This document shows, in pieces, positions 1 through 4,877 of a DNA stretch of 6,347 bases (within the stretch, counting starts at the first letter, position 1; each line of letters begins with the position of its first letter). The notes under the pieces are model-generated. The model ran no database searches. It was not told the origin of the DNA and worked only from the letters and a program-made list of their open reading frames with translations. Origin of the DNA: an uncultured Clostridia bacterium. Its GTDB lineage: Bacteria; Bacillota; Clostridia; UMGS1883. Both the position numbers and the translations under genes were made by a program. The stretch spans positions 1 through 6,347 of the forward strand of contig CANRER010000187.1 of the NCBI GenBank assembly GCA_947629615.1, in the 5' to 3' direction.

Positions 1-840
1 GGTGAGAGGAATTTCGCTGGGATGCTTCTTCATTATGATGTTTATGACAATTTGCTGGGCCACGTTGATAACCGTGCTGGTGAACCAGTAAAGCGACATT
101 CCCACGGGCATGATAAATGTGAAATACGCCGTCATAACGGGCATAACAAAGGTCATGGAGTTATTCATGGCCGCTGCCTGATCGTTTCCGACGGAATTTT
201 TCGCCGTCATTTTTTTGGTGATTACGGAGCTTAACACCGTAGCCGCCACGGCGAGCACGGGTATTATCCATATTTTGAGGTCGCTCATGTTTTCGTTGAG
301 CATTTTCGTCAGGTCGATGCCGAGAAAGTTAAAGTTAATCGGCGTTTTGCCAAAGCTTTCTATGGCCTCGGCCGCGCCGGGCATACCGCATATCTTGACC
401 TGATAGGTGAGCCTGCCCACATCCGCGCCCGCGGCCTCGGCTGCCTTTTTGACGGCCTCGGTTACGGAGGCTATCTGGTCTGCCGAAAGCTGAAGAATAT
501 ACCTGAGCGGATTGTAGACAACGCCGATGAAGCCGAACAGCACAAAAAGCCGGACTATCATCGGAAAACAGCCCGACATCGGATTAACGTTATACTTAGT
601 GTAAAGCTTTTGCATTTCCGTGTTCAGCTTTTCACGGTCGTTTTTATACTTGTTTTGCAGCTCCGCCATGAGCGGCTGAAGCTGCTGAGTCCTCGACATA
701 CTCCTTTGGCTGATTATCGTCAGCGGAATTGTCAAAAGGTTAATCAAAACCGTTACGATAACGAGAGTCCAGCCGTAATTTTGAATCGCCTCGTAAATGG
801 GTCTGATGAGAAAGGCCAGAGGGCCGGCTAAAAAATACAT
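1..840 (-). CDS. yidC: YidC/Oxa1 family membrane protein insertase, 3' end cut by window
   Basis: This protein inserts and folds membrane proteins in the cytoplasmic membrane, alone or with SecYEG. The minus-strand frame is open for 280 codons from the ATG at 838-840 to the window edge. A ribosome site AAGGAG lies 8 bases upstream. There is no signal peptide or lipobox: the protein begins MYFLAGPLAF and enters the first core membrane segment at about residues 22-42. The family hallmark NPMSGCFPM (residues 86-94) leads into the next segment (about 92-116), then a polar loop, NFLGIDL at 171-177, segments at about 189-207 and 230-246, and a final segment beginning SLYWFTSTVINVAQQ (249-263) with the conserved Trp. 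Family identity is secure. Two groove positions look unusual: Asn34 sits where Arg or Lys is normal, and Arg97 sits where Gln is normal. It is the last gene visible of the rpmH-rnpA-yidD-yidC operon, 35 bases after yidD. The missing C-terminus is probably a charged tail. Confidence 0.95.
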   Translation of the reverse strand, partial: MYFLAGPLAFLIRPIYEAIQNYGWTLVIVTVLINLLTIPLTIISQRSMSRTQQLQPLMAELQNKYKNDREKLNTEMQKLYTKYNVNPMSGCFPMIVRLFVLFGFIGVVYNPLRYILQLSADQIASVTEAVKKAAEAAGADVGRLTYQVKICGMPGAAEAIESFGKTPINFNFLGIDLTKMLNENMSDLKIWIIPVLAVAATVLSSVITKKMTAKNSVGNDQAAAMNNSMTFVMPVMTAYFTFIMPVGMSLYWFTSTVINVAQQIVINIIMKKHPSEIPLT

Positions 841-875
841 GGTTTTTTCTCCTTGTGCGGCCGAAAACAGGATTT

Positions 876-1088
876 CTACGGAACAGGGTCGTAGCCACCC
901 TTTGAAAAGGGGTGGCAGCGCAGTATTCTTTTAACGGACAAATAAAATCCCTTCAGCGCCCCGTATTTTTGAAACGCCTCGAGGGCGTACTCCGAGCAGG
1001 TTGGGTAAAATCTACAGCAGGGGATTTTTATGGGGGAAATAAACCTTTGATAAAACTTTATTAAAAAAATAAAAAATCGGCTTATCAT
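876..1088 (-). CDS. yidD: YidD, membrane protein insertion efficiency factor
   Basis: This 70-residue protein belongs to the YidD (haemolytic-domain, DUF37) family, thought to assist YidC-dependent membrane insertion at the inner face of the membrane. The family block is complete: CRFYPTCSEYALEA at about residues 25-38, then KYGALKGFYLSVKRILRC, and the terminal GGYDPVP. The N-terminus (MISRFFIFLIKFYQRFISP) is basic and hydrophobic and could form an amphipathic membrane-binding helix. Length is normal for Firmicutes. The ATG lies 5 bases after the rnpA stop (TAA) and has no convincing ribosome site, so translation is probably coupled to rnpA. Its position between rnpA and yidC is the standard one. 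The function is known from the family only; nothing in the sequence shows the mechanism. Confidence 0.95.
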   Translation of the reverse strand: MISRFFIFLIKFYQRFISPIKIPCCRFYPTCSEYALEAFQKYGALKGFYLSVKRILRCHPFSKGGYDPVP

Positions 1089-1093
1089 TTCGG

Positions 1094-1486
1094 TTATCGC
1101 CCGCTTTCCCGTCCGCCCTTCTTTTCGCTTCGCTCCGCGCCGTCACGCGCGCCCTTAATAAGCCCCGCCCGCAGGAACGCCTCCTCGAGCGAGGCCCGGA
1201 CGGCGCTGAAATCGGCCCCGGCGGCGCTGCTCCGCGCCACTATGACGATGTCCATGCTTTTACGGACTTCGTCCTCCATAAGGCGGTAGCTTTCCCTCAT
1301 AAGCCGACGCACGCGGTTGCGCGTGACGGCGTTGCCCACCTTGGCCGAAACGGTAAGCCCCAAGCGGCAATAGGGGTAAGGGTTCTGCCTGAAATAGACC
1401 GCCAAACAACCGGCGGCTACGCTTTTGCCGCGGTAATAAAGCCTTTTGAAATCCTTGTTTTCTTTGATGGAAACGGTTTTCTTCAT
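1094..1486 (-). CDS. rnpA: Ribonuclease P protein component
   Basis: This is the protein subunit of RNase P, which binds the catalytic RNA and helps it remove 5' leaders from precursor tRNAs. It has 130 residues. The family signature GNAVTRNRVRRLMRE, with the RNR core, is at residues 51-65. The fold start (KENKDFKRLYYRGKSV) and LGLTVSAKVG strand also fit. An in-frame TGA at 1490-1492 lies one codon upstream of the ATG at 1484-1486, so the gene cannot begin earlier. No Shine-Dalgarno sequence precedes the start; rpmH ends 35 bases upstream and a long hairpin fills most of that gap. The last 20 or so residues are a charged, Gly/Arg/Glu/Lys-rich tail beyond the usual domain of about 115 residues. 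The DNA coding for it is visibly GC-rich. Confidence 0.96.
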   Translation of the reverse strand: MKKTVSIKENKDFKRLYYRGKSVAAGCLAVYFRQNPYPYCRLGLTVSAKVGNAVTRNRVRRLMRESYRLMEDEVRKSMDIVIVARSSAAGADFSAVRASLEEAFLRAGLIKGARDGAERSEKKGGRESGR

Positions 1487-1498
1487 TTTTCAAGCGGG

Positions 1499-1541
1499 AA
1501 AAGGACTTTCCACTTAACAGCTTAAGCGGAAAGTACCTTTC
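1499..1541 (-). promoter_or_regulatory. Hairpin across the rpmH stop and the rpmH-rnpA gap
   Basis: Read on the minus strand, AAAGG, a bulged T, and ACTTTCC (1540-1528) pair with GGAAAGT and CCTTT (1511-1500). This gives 12 base pairs with one bulge, plus a possible G-U at 1541/1499, around a 16-base loop. The stem is followed by T and C residues but no long U-run. It ends 12 bases before the rnpA ATG, and rnpA has no Shine-Dalgarno sequence. It may be a weak attenuator, a processing site or a translation control element that keeps RnpA output below L34. The pairing is seen in the sequence; the role is inferred. Confidence 0.6.
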
Positions 1542-1656
1542 TGCCTCTCCTGCGGCGTCTTTGAAGAACTTTTCTGCCGTTGGCCGTGCTCATTCTTGAT
1601 CTGAAGCCGTGATCCTTCTTTCTCTTTCTTACATTGGGCTGATAGGTTCTGAGCAT
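1522..1656 (-). CDS. rpmH: 50S ribosomal protein L34
   Basis: This 44-residue, very basic protein is L34 (bL34) of the large ribosomal subunit. It reads MLRTYQPNVRKRKKDHGFR, then SRMSTANGRKVLQ, then a run of arginines and the ending GRKVLSA. The starting TYQPN, the GFRSRM segment and the length are diagnostic. The ATG at 1654-1656 has a strong ribosome site, AGGAGG at 1665-1670 followed by TG, at good spacing. It is the first gene of the left operon and the only one there with a consensus ribosome site directly behind a strong promoter, which fits the high expression of a ribosomal protein. Its last codons form one arm of a hairpin that extends into the gap before rnpA. Confidence 0.98.
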   Translation of the reverse strand: MLRTYQPNVRKRKKDHGFRSRMSTANGRKVLQRRRRRGRKVLSA

Positions 1657-1675
1657 CTATAGCACCTCCTTAATT

Positions 1676-1696
1676 CGCAAGCGCAAAATCGCTTCG
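1676..1696 (-). promoter_or_regulatory. Small hairpin in the rpmH leader
   Basis: On the minus strand CGAAGCG (1696-1690) can pair with CGCTT, a bulged G, and CG (1683-1676) around a 6-base loop. It ends about 5 bases before the rpmH ribosome site. It may stabilise the leader or tune translation, but it is short and could be chance. Confidence 0.3.
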
Positions 1697-1715
1697 TATT
1701 TGCTGGCACTGTAAT

Positions 1716-1745
1716 AGTATATATGAACAAACCCCGTTTTGTCAA
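1716..1745 (-). promoter_or_regulatory. Promoter of the rpmH-rnpA-yidD-yidC operon
   Basis: On the minus strand there is a perfect -35 TTGACA (1745-1740) and a -10 TATACT (1721-1716), 18 bases apart. Transcription would start near 1709, giving a leader of about 53 bases. The DNA just upstream of the -35 (1746-1775) is A/T tracts that resemble an UP element. This is a typical strong housekeeping sigma-factor promoter for a ribosomal protein gene. Confidence 0.75.
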
Positions 1746-1752
1746 TATTTTT

Positions 1753-1768
1753 TTTGAAAAATTTCAAA
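1753..1768. repeat. AT-rich inverted repeat between the divergent promoters
   Basis: TTTGAAA and TTTCAAA form perfect 7-base arms separated by AA. The repeat lies just upstream of the rpmH -35 and about 40 bases upstream of the dnaA -35. It could be a regulator site, part of an UP element or an AT-rich origin element. No protein can be assigned from the sequence. Confidence 0.45.
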
Positions 1769-1806
1769 TATTTTAAGCTTCGGTGAAAAAAATAGCAAAA
1801 ATGCAC

Positions 1807-1835
1807 TTGAAATTTACCTTGACTTTTGGTATAAT
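1807..1835 (+). promoter_or_regulatory. Promoter of dnaA
   Basis: The -35 is TTGAAA (1807-1812) and the -10 is TATAAT (1830-1835), exactly 17 bases apart. TGG directly before the -10 makes a perfect extended -10 (TGnTATAAT). Transcription would begin near 1842 and give a leader of about 186 bases that includes all five upstream DnaA-box-like sites. This fits autoregulation by DnaA, as known in other bacteria; here that is inferred from position. Confidence 0.8.
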
Positions 1836-1856
1836 TAAATATGGCGTTTTGCCCCC

Positions 1857-1871
1857 TCGGCAGACTGCCGA
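1857..1871. promoter_or_regulatory. GC-rich palindrome at the start of the dnaA leader
   Basis: TCGGCAG and CTGCCGA form perfect 7-base arms around a single A, in otherwise AT-rich DNA. It begins about 15 bases after the predicted dnaA start point and 8 bases before the first DnaA-box-like site. Either a dimeric repressor operator or an RNA hairpin with a 3-base loop is possible. The following tract (ATTTGAACTTTT) is too broken for a normal terminator. Confidence 0.5.
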
Positions 1872-1878
1872 TTTGAAC

Positions 1879-2003
1879 TTTTCCACAGGTTTTTGGCTCG
1901 CATATGAAGTTTTCAACATAAAAAATCCCTTTTTACCGGGGTTTCGGAGGAGTTTTTAACAATTTTTATCAACAGTCATGTTGATAATTCCACTTTTTCA
2001 ACA
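1879..2003 (+). other. Upstream DnaA-box cluster (oriC, part 1)
   Basis: Five 9-mers resemble the DnaA box TTATCCACA: TTTTCCACA (1879-1887), TTTTCAACA (1910-1918), TTATCAACA (1966-1974), the same TTATCAACA on the minus strand (1979-1987), and TTTTCAACA (1995-2003). Each differs from the classical box at one or two positions. Four share TCAACA. The cluster lies between the dnaA promoter and the dnaA start, the usual place of the upstream part of a Firmicutes origin. It probably loads DnaA for initiation and represses dnaA transcription. Confidence 0.8.
1966..1987. repeat. Perfect inverted pair of TTATCAACA boxes
   Basis: TTATCAACA at 1966-1974 and its exact reverse complement at 1979-1987 are separated by four bases (GTCA). 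The boxes face each other and form a 22-bp dyad 40 bases before the dnaA start. It may be a cooperative DnaA site, and an RNA hairpin close to the ribosome site is also possible. Confidence 0.75.
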
Positions 2004-2028
2004 GCCATATTTTTTAGGAGAATTTTAA
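1978..2028 (+). CDS. Possible 16-codon leader ORF overlapping the dnaA start
   Basis: ATG at 1978 opens a frame encoding MLIIPLFQQPYFLGEF. It ends with TAA at 2026-2028, overlapping the dnaA ATG as TAATG. The dnaA ribosome site lies inside it. The only strong upstream ribosome-site-like sequence, GGAGGAG at 1946-1952, is about 25 bases away, which is too far. Translation is therefore doubtful. The overlap may be chance, because the same bases are DnaA boxes. Confidence 0.15.
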   Translation: MLIIPLFQQPYFLGEF

Positions 2029-3344
2029 TGCTTACCAATGATTTGAACGAAATATGGGGAGAGGTTCTTCCCATAATCCAAGAGGAATGCACCGCGGTCG
2101 CCTTCAACGCTTGGATAAAAAAGCTTTCGCCGATAGACCTAAAGGACGGGGTTCTTTCGCTCTCCATTGACAACGAGATAAACAAAAACCTCGTTTTCCG
2201 CCGCTACGGCGAGCTTATAAGGCAGTCCTTCAAGCTGGTGACGGGCGAATACCCCGAGCTGCGCATCCTCGTTCAATCCCAAATAGACGAGGAAAAGGAG
2301 CAAAAGCGCGAGCCGCAGAACAAGTACGACAAATACACCTTCGACAATTTCGTCGTCGGCGGCAGCAACCAGATGGCCCAAGCAGTATGCGTGGCCGTGG
2401 CCGACCAGCCCTCCGACGTGCAGTATAACCCGCTTTTCATCTACGGAGGGGTGGGGCTGGGGAAAACTCACCTGATACACGCCATCAAAAACTACATAAA
2501 CGAAAACGAACCCGACATAAAAATAGCCCTCGTCACGTCGGAAAACTTCACCAACGAAATGGTGGAGGCCATAAGGGAAAACCGCTCGTCGGAGTTCCGC
2601 GAAAAGTACCGCAAGCTCGACGTTCTGCTCATCGACGACATTCAGTTCATTGCCGGGAAAAAGAGCATAGAGGAGGAGTTTTTCAACACCTTCAACGTAT
2701 TACACGAATCGAACAAGCAAATCGTAATCACCAGCGATCGTCCTCCCGAGGAAATAAAAACCCTTGAGGAGCGGCTTATCTCCCGCTTCAAGTGGGGATT
2801 GCAGTGCGACATTCAGCCGCCGGACTTCGACACAAAGCTGGCGATACTCAAAAACAAGGCCAAGGAAATGAACCTCACCATCGACGACCAAATACTTTAC
2901 CGCATCTGCGAGGTGGCCAATTCCAACATACGCGAGCTTGAGGGCGCGCTGAACAAGATAATGGCCTATAAGAGCCTTGTGAACCGCGAAATAACGCCCG
3001 AGTTGGCCGAGGAGGCCCTGAAGGAGTTCGGCCCGAGGGATAAGGCCGACATCACGCCCGAGTTCATAATCGACCAATGCTCGAAGGCGCTCGGCGTTTC
3101 TCAGCAGGAGCTTTACGGCGACAACCGAAAGAAAGAAATCTCCAGCGCGAGAAAGGTGACGATGTTTATAATAAGGGAAATTCTCGGCACGTCGTTTCCG
3201 AAAATCGGCGCCCTGTTCGGCAAGGACCACTCGACCGCCATGTACGCCATAAAGAGCGTCGAAAACCAGATAGCCGTAGACCCGAAGCTGAAAATGAACA
3301 TAAGCGATATAATAAAGGACATAAAAAACGAACGCGGTCAATAA
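2028..3344 (+). CDS. dnaA: Chromosomal replication initiator protein DnaA
   Basis: DnaA binds boxes at oriC, oligomerises with ATP and melts the origin. The protein has 438 residues. Domain I is about residues 1-80, with Trp29. A short charged linker (about 85-103) follows. The AAA+ domain runs from about 104 to 325, with Walker A GVGLGKTH at 141-148, Walker B LLIDDIQF at 200-207, sensor 1 around VITSDRP (233-239), the arginine-finger box LEERLISRF (246-254) and sensor 2 NIRELEGAL (300-308). Domain IV binds DNA. Its signature reads FGKDHSTAMYA (397-407) where most families have GGRDHTTV: the turn is one residue shorter, and Ser402 replaces the first Thr. The start has a good ribosome site, TAGGAGAA, at 2015-2022. 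DnaA-box-like sites flank the gene on both sides. Confidence 0.98.
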   Translation: MLTNDLNEIWGEVLPIIQEECTAVAFNAWIKKLSPIDLKDGVLSLSIDNEINKNLVFRRYGELIRQSFKLVTGEYPELRILVQSQIDEEKEQKREPQNKYDKYTFDNFVVGGSNQMAQAVCVAVADQPSDVQYNPLFIYGGVGLGKTHLIHAIKNYINENEPDIKIALVTSENFTNEMVEAIRENRSSEFREKYRKLDVLLIDDIQFIAGKKSIEEEFFNTFNVLHESNKQIVITSDRPPEEIKTLEERLISRFKWGLQCDIQPPDFDTKLAILKNKAKEMNLTIDDQILYRICEVANSNIRELEGALNKIMAYKSLVNREITPELAEEALKEFGPRDKADITPEFIIDQCSKALGVSQQELYGDNRKKEISSARKVTMFIIREILGTSFPKIGALFGKDHSTAMYAIKSVENQIAVDPKLKMNISDIIKDIKNERGQ

Positions 3345-3404
3345 TCAACAGCCGCCCTGTTGATTTCACAGGGCGGGCAAAAATCATTCCACCGTTGTTC
3401 AACA
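3342..3404. other. DnaA-box-like sites after dnaA (oriC, part 2)
   Basis: Three 9-mers share the CAACA core of the upstream cluster: TAATCAACA (3342-3350, overlapping the dnaA stop), AAATCAACA on the minus strand (3358-3366) and TGTTCAACA (3396-3404). The first two form an inverted pair (AATCAACAG and CTGTTGATT) with a 5-base spacer, echoing the dyad upstream of dnaA. All are weaker matches than the upstream sites. The repeated core and orientation support a role in the origin. Confidence 0.55.
3352..3376 (+). repeat. 9-bp GC-rich hairpin just after the dnaA stop
   Basis: CCGCCCTGT (3352-3360) pairs perfectly with ACAGGGCGG (3368-3376) around the loop TGATTTC. It begins 7 bases after the dnaA stop. 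The next bases are GCAAAAATC, with no T-run, and there is no T-run on the other strand either. It is thus not a standard intrinsic terminator. It could protect the 3' end of a processed dnaA mRNA, reduce read-through to dnaN, or act at the DNA level. Confidence 0.6.
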
Positions 3405-3459
3405 GGGGGCCGGTACGGTTTTCCCTCCGCGAGGCCGCGTAAATACGGACAAGCCGAAA

Positions 3460-3526
3460 TATTCCACATTTTTAACCGTCCCTAATACTACTAAAATTAT
3501 TAATTAATCTATTTTTTCTTATAAAA
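3460..3526 (+). other. Probable origin unwinding region: DnaA box, GC cluster, DnaA-trios, AT-rich tract
   Basis: The order matches the basal unwinding system known from B. subtilis and other bacteria. A box-like TATTCCACA (3460-3468) is followed by a short GC cluster (CCGTCCC, 3476-3482). Next comes a trio tract CTA-ATA-CTA-CTA (3482-3493); the opposite strand reads 3'-GAT TAT GAT GAT-5', the DnaA-trio pattern. The tract to 3526 is almost pure A/T. The top strand has no G from 3479 to 3526. Melting most likely starts here. The assignment rests on pattern and position, not on a test. Confidence 0.75.
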
Positions 3527-3533
3527 GAGGGTG
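3526..3533 (+). promoter_or_regulatory. Ribosome site that decides the dnaN start
   Basis: AGAGGGTG sits 6 bases before the ATG at 3540. A GTG in the same frame at 3531 overlaps this site and cannot be used with it. The same AGAGGGTG-type site precedes yaaA and remB. Confidence 0.7.
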
Positions 3534-3539
3534 TGTCAA

Positions 3540-4646
3540 ATGAAATTTTACTGCGATACCGAAAAGCTCGGCTCCGCGCTGGCTTTGATTTCAAAGGCCG
3601 TGGAGGCGAGCGCCGTTTCGCCTCATCTCGAGGGGGCGCTGCTTTCGGCCTCCGGCGGAACGCTGACGCTTAAGGGCAACAATATGGAAACCGGGATAGA
3701 AACCGCCATACCTTCAAACGTGGCCGAGGAGGGCGCGGTGATCGTAAACTGCCGTATGCTTTCGGATATAATAAAGAGGCTCCCGAACGACGTGGCCGAA
3801 TTTGCGGTGAACGAAAAAAACAACGTTTCCATATCCTGCCTTAATTCCGACTACGTTGTGGCCGGTCTTCCGGCGGAGGAGTACCCGGACATTCCGAAAA
3901 TCGAGCCGGAGTGCGAAATAAAAATCAATTCCGGCGTATTAAAGGACATGATAAACAAAACCATTTTCGCCGTCAGCACAAATCCCGACGAGGTTAGGAA
4001 GGTTTTGAAGGGCTCGCTTTTTGAAATGACCGGCGACGAGCTGACGATAGTTTCGGTCGATCTGGTGCGGCTGGCCCTTATCAAAAAGAAAGCCGAAAGC
4101 TCGGTCGAGGGTACGGTAAAGTTCATTGTTCCCGGCAAAACCTTGAACGACCTTAAGGGTATGCTGAAAAACGACGACGAAACCGTAACCCTTTTCGTCG
4201 GAAAAAATCAGGTTCTTTTTGAATGTTCCGGCTTTAAGATGACTACAAGGCTTATAGACGGGGAATATTTCTCATATAAGCAAATTATTCCCAAGCAGTT
4301 CAAATTCGAGCTTACGGCGGTAAGCCGCGATTTCATCAAGACCATTGAGAGGGTTGAGCCTATAATCGACGACGTGACGAAAAATCCCGTTCGGCTGACG
4401 TTCGCAGACGGAAGGATAAAGGTCAGGTGCGAAACTCAGCTCGGCCGCGTGAACGACATGGTGGAGTGCGGCTATAACGACGAGGAAATGACGATAGGCT
4501 TTAACTACCGCTATATCCACGACGCCGCCGTCCGCTGTGAGGACGAAAAAATAGAGCTAAAGATAATTTCCCCCTTAAATCCGATAATCGTGGACTGCCC
4601 CGAGGACGATTCCTACCTGTTTATGGTGCTGCCGGTAAGGCTTTGA
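3540..4646 (+). CDS. dnaN: DNA polymerase III subunit beta (sliding clamp)
   Basis: The sliding clamp is a dimeric ring that holds DNA polymerase III and repair proteins on DNA. The 368-residue length fits three clamp domains of about 120 residues each. Recognisable blocks are MKFYCDTEKL at the start, GLPAEEYPDIP near residue 110, TIFAVSTN near 140, and TKNPVRLTF at about 280. The C-terminal YLFMVLPVRL corresponds to the family's closing LPVR/LPMR strand by the partner-binding pocket. ATG at 3540 is preferred over the in-frame GTG at 3531 because the ribosome site overlaps that GTG and MKF is the family's normal beginning. The gene follows the presumed unwinding region and may be read from dnaA or from an unrecognised promoter in the gap. 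yaaA starts 18 bases later. Confidence 0.97.
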   Translation: MKFYCDTEKLGSALALISKAVEASAVSPHLEGALLSASGGTLTLKGNNMETGIETAIPSNVAEEGAVIVNCRMLSDIIKRLPNDVAEFAVNEKNNVSISCLNSDYVVAGLPAEEYPDIPKIEPECEIKINSGVLKDMINKTIFAVSTNPDEVRKVLKGSLFEMTGDELTIVSVDLVRLALIKKKAESSVEGTVKFIVPGKTLNDLKGMLKNDDETVTLFVGKNQVLFECSGFKMTTRLIDGEYFSYKQIIPKQFKFELTAVSRDFIKTIERVEPIIDDVTKNPVRLTFADGRIKVRCETQLGRVNDMVECGYNDEEMTIGFNYRYIHDAAVRCEDEKIELKIISPLNPIIVDCPEDDSYLFMVLPVRL

Positions 4647-4650
4647 TGAA

Positions 4651-4658
4651 AGAGGGTG
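4651..4658 (+). promoter_or_regulatory. Ribosome site that decides the yaaA start
   Basis: AGAGGGTG lies 6 bases before the GTG at 4665. An in-frame GTG at 4656 is part of this site, so the later GTG is the better start. Confidence 0.65.
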
Positions 4659-4664
4659 AGCCCC

Positions 4665-4877
4665 GTGAAAAAAGTTGAAATCTCGACCGAGTTCATAAAG
4701 CTGGATTCCGCCATGAAGCTTTCCGGCGCGGCCGCTATGGGCAGCGACGCCAAGCGCCTTGTCCAAAGCGGGCTGGTAGCCGTGAACGGCGAAACCGAGC
4801 CGCGCCGAGGGCGAAAGCTTTACCCCGGCGACGTTTTCAGCCTTGACGGCGAGGACTATATGATAGAAAAATCATGA
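4665..4877 (+). CDS. yaaA: S4-domain RNA-binding protein YaaA (RlbA family)
   Basis: This small protein (70 residues from the GTG at 4665) is the S4-like protein found between dnaN and recF across Firmicutes. In B. subtilis it is linked to 50S ribosome assembly. The S4 pattern is clear: FIKLDSAMKLSG near the start, AKRLVQSGLVAVNGE in the middle, then the basic RRGRKLYPGDVF. Nearly the whole protein is this one RNA-binding domain, so it probably acts on RNA without an enzyme activity. The ORF could begin at GTG 4656, adding three residues, but that codon lies within the ribosome site. The stop overlaps the recF start as ATGA, which suggests coupled translation. Confidence 0.93.
   Translation: MKKVEISTEFIKLDSAMKLSGAAAMGSDAKRLVQSGLVAVNGETEPRRGRKLYPGDVFSLDGEDYMIEKS

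Noticed and set aside
22..831. Plus-strand open frames across the yidC region
   Set aside because: They are antisense to a clear YidC coding sequence, match no family I know, and lack ribosome sites.
1819..1824. TTGACT as the -35 of the dnaA promoter
   Set aside because: It is only 5 bases from the TATAAT. TTGAAA at 1807-1812 has the correct 17-base spacing.
2700..3341. 213-residue minus-strand open frame within dnaA
   Set aside because: It is the reverse frame of a highly conserved DnaA segment and arises from codon bias. The composition is not protein-like and no start signal is present.
3352..3376. Intrinsic terminator for dnaA
   Set aside because: The stem is strong but neither strand has a T-run after it.
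3077..3442. 121-residue plus-strand frame across the dnaA end
   Set aside because: It is a shifted frame of dnaA rich in Arg and Lys, and runs into the origin segment. There is no homology I recognise.
3483..3525. A dnaN promoter in the AT-rich tract
   Set aside because: Several -10-like strings occur, as expected in A/T DNA, but none has a credible -35 at proper spacing.
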